Assembly: GCA_018648865.1 (NCBI GenBank)
Contig: JABGQH010000013.1
Coordinates: 215,123-279,122, forward strand
From: Candidatus Peregrinibacteria bacterium
GTDB lineage: Bacteria; Patescibacteriota; Gracilibacteria; Peribacterales; Peribacteraceae
Length of the DNA: 64,000 bases
Direction: 5' to 3'
Below, piece after piece: positions 59,148 through 64,000 of the stretch. Positions within the stretch are counted from its first letter, which is position 1; the number at the start of each line of letters is the position of its first letter. Below the pieces are notes generated by a model. That model saw only the letters and a list, made by a program, of their open reading frames with translations. It was not told where the DNA came from and did not search any database. The translations under genes and the position numbers were made by a program.

Positions 59148-60446
59148 ATGACTGCCACAGATATTCAATATCGGGTTCAAGGAGGTGTACCTCTAAATGG
59201 TGATGTAACCATAAGTGGATCAAAAAATGCAGCCCTGCCTCTTATCGCAGGTGCAGTGCTATGTAGTGGTGAAACAGTTTTAGAGAACGTTCCAGATCTA
59301 AGAGATGTAAGAACATTACTAGATACTTTAAATTTTCTTGGAGCAGAAACATCGTTCCAGAATGGAACAGTACGGATTAGATCTCACAACATGCAAAACA
59401 AACCTATTCCAATTGAGTATGTTGGTAAGTTGCGTGGATCTATTGTTTTGCTTGGCCCTCTACTTTCTAGATTTGGAGTAGTAGAAATGGCATATCCAGG
59501 AGGATGTGTTCTTGGCAAAAGACCAGTAGAAGCACACATCACAGCTCTTAAATGCCTAGGTGCGCAGGACATGAGTACAGATCAAGTTTTACATATGCAG
59601 GGCGCACTAAAACCGGGGCATATCATCCTTCCAGAGTTTTCTGTGACAGCTACAGAGAATGCAATTTTGGCTGCAGCACTACTACCTGGTGAAACCAGAA
59701 TTGATCTAGCTGCTTGTGAACCACATGTGCGTGAAATCCAAAAATTTGTGGAATCCATGGGTGCACAGGTAGAAGAAAAAGGATCACACACACTACTTGT
59801 AAGAGGAACTCCAGACTTACATTGTGTTACGCACAGAGTCCCATTCGATTATCTAGAAGCAGGAGCATTAGCAATTGCAGCACTAGTAACCAAAGGGAAA
59901 GTAAGGCTGCATGACGTAGACAATGAACATCTACTTTCATTTATAGAATCTATGCGAAAGCTAGGTGCAGTAATGAAGTATGATAAAAATGAAAAAATAC
60001 TTTTTGTAGATGGTGAGCTTTCCTCATTAAACGCAATTTCTATTAAGACTAATATCTTCCCAGGATTCCCAACCGATCTACAGGCACCATTTGGTGTAGC
60101 TCTAACACAGGCCAGAGGAGTAAGTAGAGTATTTGAGCGCTTATTTGAGGGAAGAATGGCTTATCTTTATGAGCTTGAAAAAATGGGGGCACAAGTAGAG
60201 ATTCTAAATTCCCATGAAGCATTAATTATTGGACCAACACAATTACGCGGACGCACAGTAGCAAGTAATGACATCCGTGCAGGTGCCGCAATGGTTATTG
60301 CAGCTCTCTGTGCAGAGGGAGAAACAGCTATTACAGACGTCCGATACATAGAACGTGGATATGATCGCCTAGAAGAAAAACTAACTAGCTTAGGTGCAAA
60401 AATTGAGAAAATTGAAATACCAGTTTTAGAAGAAGCTAAAGTTTAA
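59148..60446 (+). CDS. murA: UDP-N-acetylglucosamine 1-carboxyvinyltransferase
   Basis: A 432-residue enzyme for the first committed step of peptidoglycan synthesis. N-terminal SGSKNAALPLIAGAVL with the PEP-binding Lys, the active-site Cys in PGGCVLGKRPVEAH (about 118), and FPTDLQAPFGVALTQA and DIRAGAAMVIAAL are all present. Having Cys rather than Asp at the active site predicts fosfomycin sensitivity. Full length. Confidence 0.97.
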   Translation: MTATDIQYRVQGGVPLNGDVTISGSKNAALPLIAGAVLCSGETVLENVPDLRDVRTLLDTLNFLGAETSFQNGTVRIRSHNMQNKPIPIEYVGKLRGSIVLLGPLLSRFGVVEMAYPGGCVLGKRPVEAHITALKCLGAQDMSTDQVLHMQGALKPGHIILPEFSVTATENAILAAALLPGETRIDLAACEPHVREIQKFVESMGAQVEEKGSHTLLVRGTPDLHCVTHRVPFDYLEAGALAIAALVTKGKVRLHDVDNEHLLSFIESMRKLGAVMKYDKNEKILFVDGELSSLNAISIKTNIFPGFPTDLQAPFGVALTQARGVSRVFERLFEGRMAYLYELEKMGAQVEILNSHEALIIGPTQLRGRTVASNDIRAGAAMVIAALCAEGETAITDVRYIERGYDRLEEKLTSLGAKIEKIEIPVLEEAKV

Positions 60447-60470
60447 GAGGAAGATCAATAATGCTTTTGA

Positions 60471-60545
60471 TGGTAACCCCGGTAGGAATCGAACCTACAT
60501 CTGCCCCTTAGGAGGGGGCTGTTCTATCCATTGAACTACGAGGTC
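60471..60545 (-). tRNA. tRNA-Arg (CCU anticodon)
   Basis: A 75-nt tRNA including encoded CCA (60471-60473 on the minus strand). Acceptor GACCTCG/CGGGGTT, anticodon stem GCCCC/GGGGC around CTCCTAA (anticodon CCT), T-loop GTTCGATT. It reads AGG codons. It starts just after murA on the opposite strand. Confidence 0.95.
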
Positions 60546-60631
60546 ATTTAAACACAGGTTACATGTTCGCTATTAAGTCTGGAAGAACTTGTAGATAGAT
60601 ATTATCCATTCATGACTGATAGAATGTATTT

Positions 60632-61201
60632 ATGGATTCCAAAAAAAGATTTTTCCTCATTCATGGCTGGGGTGGTCATCCAAATACTGGTTGGCAACCA
60701 TGGTTATCTGCTTGTCTTGAGAGCAAGGGGCATGAAGTAAAAATGCTCAAGATGCCAAATACTGATAGTCCAAGACTAACTGAGTGGGTACAGATGATAG
60801 AGGAGGCAATTGGAGAGCCAGATGAATCTTGTATTTTAGTTGGTCACAGCTTGGGTTGTATTTCCATTGTTAGATATTTAGAAAGGCTCAAAGATAATCA
60901 AAAAATAGGTGGTGCAGTTTTAGTATCTTCATTTTATGAAGACTTAGGAGATGGGTATGAAGAGATAAATGAATTTATTAAAAATGAAGCAGATTGGGAA
61001 TTGGTAAAAATCAGAAGTAATAATTTTTCTATTATCCATTCAGAGGATGACCCAGTTGTTCCTATTGTATTTGCTGAACGGTTAGCTAAAAAGCTAGGGA
61101 TAGATGTTTGTAGAACGCTAAACAGAGGACATTTTAGCGAAGAAGATAGCAGAAAGGATGCACCAGAAATATTATCTATAATAGAAAGAGTAATTAATTA
61201 G
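60632..61201 (+). CDS. RBBP9/YdeN-like serine hydrolase
   Basis: A 189-residue alpha/beta-hydrolase of the RBBP9/YdeN type. FLIHGWGGHP starts the fold, the nucleophile is in LVGHSLGC (Ser about 73), the acid is in SEDDPVVP and the His is in NRGHFSEED. The physiological substrate of the family is unclear. It is followed 44 bp later by a winged-helix gene with its own promoter. Confidence 0.86.
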   Translation: MDSKKRFFLIHGWGGHPNTGWQPWLSACLESKGHEVKMLKMPNTDSPRLTEWVQMIEEAIGEPDESCILVGHSLGCISIVRYLERLKDNQKIGGAVLVSSFYEDLGDGYEEINEFIKNEADWELVKIRSNNFSIIHSEDDPVVPIVFAERLAKKLGIDVCRTLNRGHFSEEDSRKDAPEILSIIERVIN

Positions 61202-61211
61202 AAGGCAACGA

Positions 61212-61239
61212 TTGACATATCATGTATATACTTTATAAT
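61212..61239 (+). promoter_or_regulatory. Perfect consensus promoter of the winged-helix gene
   Basis: TTGACA (61212-61217), a 16-bp spacer and TATAAT (61234-61239), both perfect, ending 6 nt before the ATG at 61246. Strong and leaderless. Confidence 0.75.
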
Positions 61240-61245
61240 ATATAT

Positions 61246-61767
61246 ATGAATGAAAGAACCCATAATAGCGAAAACATTGAGAATATGCCTATAGAAGAGC
61301 GTATTTCGAGTATTACTACTGCGTTAGAAGCACTGGATGCAGAAGGGATTTTAACCAAAAATGCGCTTAGTGTAGCTCTACAAAGAATAGAAGAGTTGAG
61401 AAATTTCAATGTAAGTAGTAAGGCACGACAAACAATTAGAGAATTGCAGAATAGATTTGGAATTGCCTCTAACGAAATAATCTCAGGAAAAGAATTTATT
61501 ATTCCAGATGCCCTTCGGGCAGATCTTACAAATGCAGAGGAAGCAGTTTTGAATATTATTATGAATAATAGTGACTCAGAGAATTATGTATCTACAGAAG
61601 AGATTGTTAAAAAAATGTGGGGCAATGAAATCAGTGGAGATATAGCACCATCAAGATTGCGAACTAGAATTGCAAAAATTCGTAGAAAGCTTGAGAAGTT
61701 TAATCTTGGGAAGATTGAATCAAGGCATGGAAAAGGATACCGCTTCGTAAAAAGTGAGGAAGTTTAA
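61246..61767 (+). CDS. Winged-helix (OmpR/PhoB-type) protein without receiver domain
   Basis: A 173-residue protein. The first 75 residues are helical and unassigned, with no receiver Asp pocket. Residues about 90-170 form a winged helix of the OmpR/PhoB type (EEIVKKMWGNE, PSRLRTRIAKIRRKLEK, ESRHGKGYRFV). It probably binds DNA as an unphosphorylated regulator. The start at 61246 is given by the adjacent consensus promoter. It converges with the next gene. Confidence 0.78.
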   Translation: MNERTHNSENIENMPIEERISSITTALEALDAEGILTKNALSVALQRIEELRNFNVSSKARQTIRELQNRFGIASNEIISGKEFIIPDALRADLTNAEEAVLNIIMNNSDSENYVSTEEIVKKMWGNEISGDIAPSRLRTRIAKIRRKLEKFNLGKIESRHGKGYRFVKSEEV

Positions 61768-61771
61768 TTAA

Positions 61772-62305
61772 CTATCCCAACACAACCACTACTCTTCCTT
61801 CTGCAGGCAATCCTTTTAGCTTGAACTCTTTTTCTACCTCTTGCCCCTGTGCACCAAAGACTTTTAGCAATTCGTCATAGTCTTCCTTGTTTTCACTTAA
61901 AATAGGAATCAAAACACGAGGATCTATTTGCTCAATAAGCTTTTGTGCAACCTTTGTCTTTTCTGCGGGGATAAACAACACATCGACATCGCCAAGTAGT
62001 TCTAGTTCATGGTCAGTCCATTCCAAGACAGGAGTAGACAAGAATCCACAGCGTGCATCGTCCATTTCCATAGCGAATGAAACGCGTGCGCCTTCTTCGT
62101 GGCCAATACCTCGCAAAGAAATTCCATCTATTTCGTATTCACCTGGCCAAGAGATTATGCCATCGGTTGGGAACTCTTCTGGATTTTGCAAAAGAGTTAA
62201 TTTAGCATTGGTTTTAGCCCCCTTTGTAGGGAATACGGCTATAGGCATGTCGTTGCCAGAGTCACATAAAATGCCAGAGGTTCCTATTAGTGAGAATGTA
62301 ATCAT
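61772..62305 (-). CDS. Degenerate metallo-beta-lactamase-fold protein
   Basis: A 177-residue protein with features of the UlaG-like metallo-beta-lactamase fold: N-terminal ITFSLIGTSGILCDSG, SWPGEYEIDGISLRGIG (typical GPGEYE-like strand) and VDVLFIPA. The zinc ligands HxHxDH are absent in this sequence, so it may be inactive or use another mechanism. It shares an upstream region with the divergent S-layer-homology gene at 62367. Confidence 0.6.
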   Translation of the reverse strand: MITFSLIGTSGILCDSGNDMPIAVFPTKGAKTNAKLTLLQNPEEFPTDGIISWPGEYEIDGISLRGIGHEEGARVSFAMEMDDARCGFLSTPVLEWTDHELELLGDVDVLFIPAEKTKVAQKLIEQIDPRVLIPILSENKEDYDELLKVFGAQGQEVEKEFKLKGLPAEGRVVVVLG

Positions 62306-62349
62306 TAAAATGATGATACTTGAGGATTAGGTTTTCGCAACTACGATCG

Positions 62350-62358
62350 TGGTATAAT
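62350..62358 (+). promoter_or_regulatory. Extended -10 of the terminal S-layer-homology gene
   Basis: TGGTATAAT, ending 8 nt before the ATG at 62367. Confidence 0.6.
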
Positions 62359-62366
62359 CACGAGCA

Positions 62367-64000
62367 ATGAAAAAAACTATCACCCTTCTTAGCTTAATAT
62401 TTATTCCAATTACCGCATTTGCACTGCAATATGAAAGGCAGAGCTTGCTATATACAGATGCCCCATTTTCCCCTGCCGAGGCAGCTGGCATAAGTGTTTT
62501 AACCAGCATTGATGCTGTAAATGGATACCCAGATGGAACTTTTAAGCCATCTAGAACTATTAATCGAGCAGAATTTTTAAAGATTGCATTAGCAAGTCAT
62601 CCATCTATAAGAGTTTCTTCATCGGATTCTAGTAGATGTTTTTCTGATGTTAAAAGGGACGATTGGTTTAGCCAATATGTATGCCTTGCAAAGAAAAGGG
62701 AGATAATTAATGGATACCCAGATGGGACTTTTAAACCAGAAAGATCTGTAAATTATGCAGAAGCATTAAAAATACTTGGTGAGCTGTATGAGTACACAGC
62801 ATTTGCAGAACCAGATGCTCAGTGGTTTGCAATATATGTGCAGGCTGCCAAAAATCATAAAACTATTTTGCCAATAGAAATGACATACGACAGATTGATT
62901 ACCCGCGGACAAATGACACGTCTTGCTGCAGCATATCGCGCAGAGTATGAGGGGGAACTTGATTTGTATAGAAGTATGGAAACTGGTAGGAGTATTGCCT
63001 CCTCATCTAGTAGCCAAAGCTCTTACACAGAATTTTCTTCTGATATTTCTAGTAGTAGTTCTGCTCCAATTGCAGAAAATAATGAGTTTGAATTGCCAAT
63101 AGAAAGCCAAATATTAATTTTAGATAAAAGATATCCAATCGCAGATGCAATGCTTTATGTAAGGAATAAAGATGCTCACATAAGAATACTAAAAGTATTT
63201 TTAGAAAGAGAAGCCAGATCTATAAAAAAATTATTTATAAGTGATAAACAAGGGAATCAAATAGCAGAGCTAAAGTTAGATGTAACCGATTGGGAAAACG
63301 AAACATGGAAAGTAGAGCTGCCTGGTGGGACTGGATCATTTGTTATTTCTGCAGATGAGGGGACACCAATCGTAATAGAGGCAGAGATACGCGGTTGGAA
63401 CGACAGAGGATTTTCTCAGGATTGGATAGAGCTAAAGAAGATGTACATAATTGTAGAAAAGGCAGGAGCTCCAAATGAGACATATCAAGTGGTGCCATCT
63501 CAGGCACATTATCCTGTGCACCAAACTGCAACTAGCAAGGTTATTAATGTTCAGAATTCATTGATTGGTACTGGCAGGTTGCTCTCTGGGATTAATCAGC
63601 AAATGGCAGTATTCACATTTAAAGGAGAAGACTCTGGAGGACTATCTCGTTTACAGATTGAGAACCTAAAATTCACACTAGATAAATCCGAAGATGTTTC
63701 TGTATCCAATGTTTCAATTAAAAGTGATGGAACACAAAAACATACTTGCTCACAGAGCTCAGACGAGCCAATTATTATTGAATGTTTAGCTATTCCTTAT
63801 GAAATTGGCGGAATAGATGGGGTTAACAGAACAATAGAGCTGTATGCAGATGTTGATACAAGTGGGTCTATGGCTGGAGATAGCTTGCAGGTCCTTTTGT
63901 TAAATCCTGGTTCATTAAGTGATAGAGGAGACGTTATTTTCTCTGATGGTACTGCTTCATTCCTTTGGATAGAAAGTGAAGCACCAATCTCTTCTGGAAA
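62367..64000 (+). CDS. S-layer-homology surface protein (3' end beyond the window)
   Basis: An open frame of 544 codons from the ATG to the window edge with no stop. It begins with a signal peptide (MKKTITLLSLIFIPITAFA), then three S-layer-homology modules (about 30-190): NGYPDGTFKPSRTINRAEF, NGYPDGTFKPERSVNYAEA and a divergent third with TRGQMTRLAAAY. A Ser-rich linker (about 210-235) leads into beta-rich extracellular domains. S-layer-homology modules bind wall polymers, so this is a wall-attached surface protein. It is related in domain type to 5429-7261, where the modules are C-terminal instead. Confidence 0.9.
   Translation, partial: MKKTITLLSLIFIPITAFALQYERQSLLYTDAPFSPAEAAGISVLTSIDAVNGYPDGTFKPSRTINRAEFLKIALASHPSIRVSSSDSSRCFSDVKRDDWFSQYVCLAKKREIINGYPDGTFKPERSVNYAEALKILGELYEYTAFAEPDAQWFAIYVQAAKNHKTILPIEMTYDRLITRGQMTRLAAAYRAEYEGELDLYRSMETGRSIASSSSSQSSYTEFSSDISSSSSAPIAENNEFELPIESQILILDKRYPIADAMLYVRNKDAHIRILKVFLEREARSIKKLFISDKQGNQIAELKLDVTDWENETWKVELPGGTGSFVISADEGTPIVIEAEIRGWNDRGFSQDWIELKKMYIIVEKAGAPNETYQVVPSQAHYPVHQTATSKVINVQNSLIGTGRLLSGINQQMAVFTFKGEDSGGLSRLQIENLKFTLDKSEDVSVSNVSIKSDGTQKHTCSQSSDEPIIIECLAIPYEIGGIDGVNRTIELYADVDTSGSMAGDSLQVLLLNPGSLSDRGDVIFSDGTASFLWIESEAPISSG

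Noticed and set aside
1..64000. Alternative genetic code (UGA as Gly, or UAG reassigned)
   Set aside because: TGA ends the TPM, ComEC-like, Nudix and 57-aa genes, and TAG ends pyrC and smpB, all at family-typical lengths.
1..64000. CRISPR array or classical insertion sequence
   Set aside because: No regularly spaced direct repeats and no transposase-like frames were seen.

Overview
The window reads as a bacterial chromosome segment of roughly 38-40% GC. It probably comes from a Patescibacteria/CPR genome, with Peregrinibacteria- or Gracilibacteria-like lineages most likely. That placement is inference. It rests on LemA/TPM and DUF2339 membrane proteins, RNase J, a rich type IV pilus locus, serine-rich linkers, S-layer-homology proteins and very short or absent mRNA leaders. 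TAA, TAG and TGA all end recognisable genes here, so the standard bacterial code applies and the UGA=Gly code of some relatives does not.

Layout. 0.1-5.1 kb: LemA-TPM pair and a DUF2339/thrombospondin-repeat pair on the minus strand. 5.15-7.3 kb: tRNA-Leu with a shattered partial copy upstream, then a cysteine-rich S-layer-homology gene split by one in-frame TAG. 7.3-11.8 kb: polysaccharide polymerase/ligase, MBOAT acyltransferase and SGNH-like partner. 12.1-16.5 kb: mfd and dnaN, followed by a 348-bp gene-free stretch full of DnaA-box-like 9-mers (candidate oriC). 16.9-22 kb: sugar nucleotidyltransferase, ComEC-like hydrolase, LPSTG-type surface protein and flippase. 22-28.4 kb: pyrB-pyrC followed by a DUF1704 metallopeptidase, an ATP-grasp ligase, an M20 peptidase and a Nudix hydrolase. 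28.4-39.3 kb: HAD phosphatase, RNase J, pseudophosphatase/propeller protein, nucleotidyltransferase, prepilin peptidase, smpB, recR, a TrpR-like regulator and purH. 39.4-51.6 kb: response regulator, pilB, pilC, four pilin-like genes (two very large), major pilin and a sensor histidine kinase. 51.6-52.6 kb: RNase P RNA, tRNA-Thr and repeat debris. 52.6-64 kb: priming glycosyltransferase, exonuclease/DinG-like protein, nusA, lspA, murA, tRNA-Arg, a winged-helix regulator and the start of another S-layer-homology protein that runs off the end.

Two expression styles coexist. Most resident genes have a -10 element (often TGnTACAAT or TATAAT) about 6 nt before the start codon, implying leaderless or nearly leaderless mRNAs without Shine-Dalgarno sites. 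Three isolated genes (11910, 33660, 54096) have strong Shine-Dalgarno sites and GC-rich intrinsic terminators. Two of them also have TTGACA-N17 promoters. They look like foreign or specially regulated single-gene cassettes. Two of the three tRNA genes are bordered by partial copies of themselves plus GC-rich palindromic inserts, suggesting a small palindromic element that inserts in or beside tRNAs.

Functionally, the window combines envelope building (polysaccharide polymerisation and acylation, flippase, priming transferase, MurA, LspA, S-layer proteins) with a nearly complete pilus/competence-like machine framed by a response regulator and a histidine kinase. Pyrimidine and purine synthesis genes and core replication, repair and RNA genes make up the rest.
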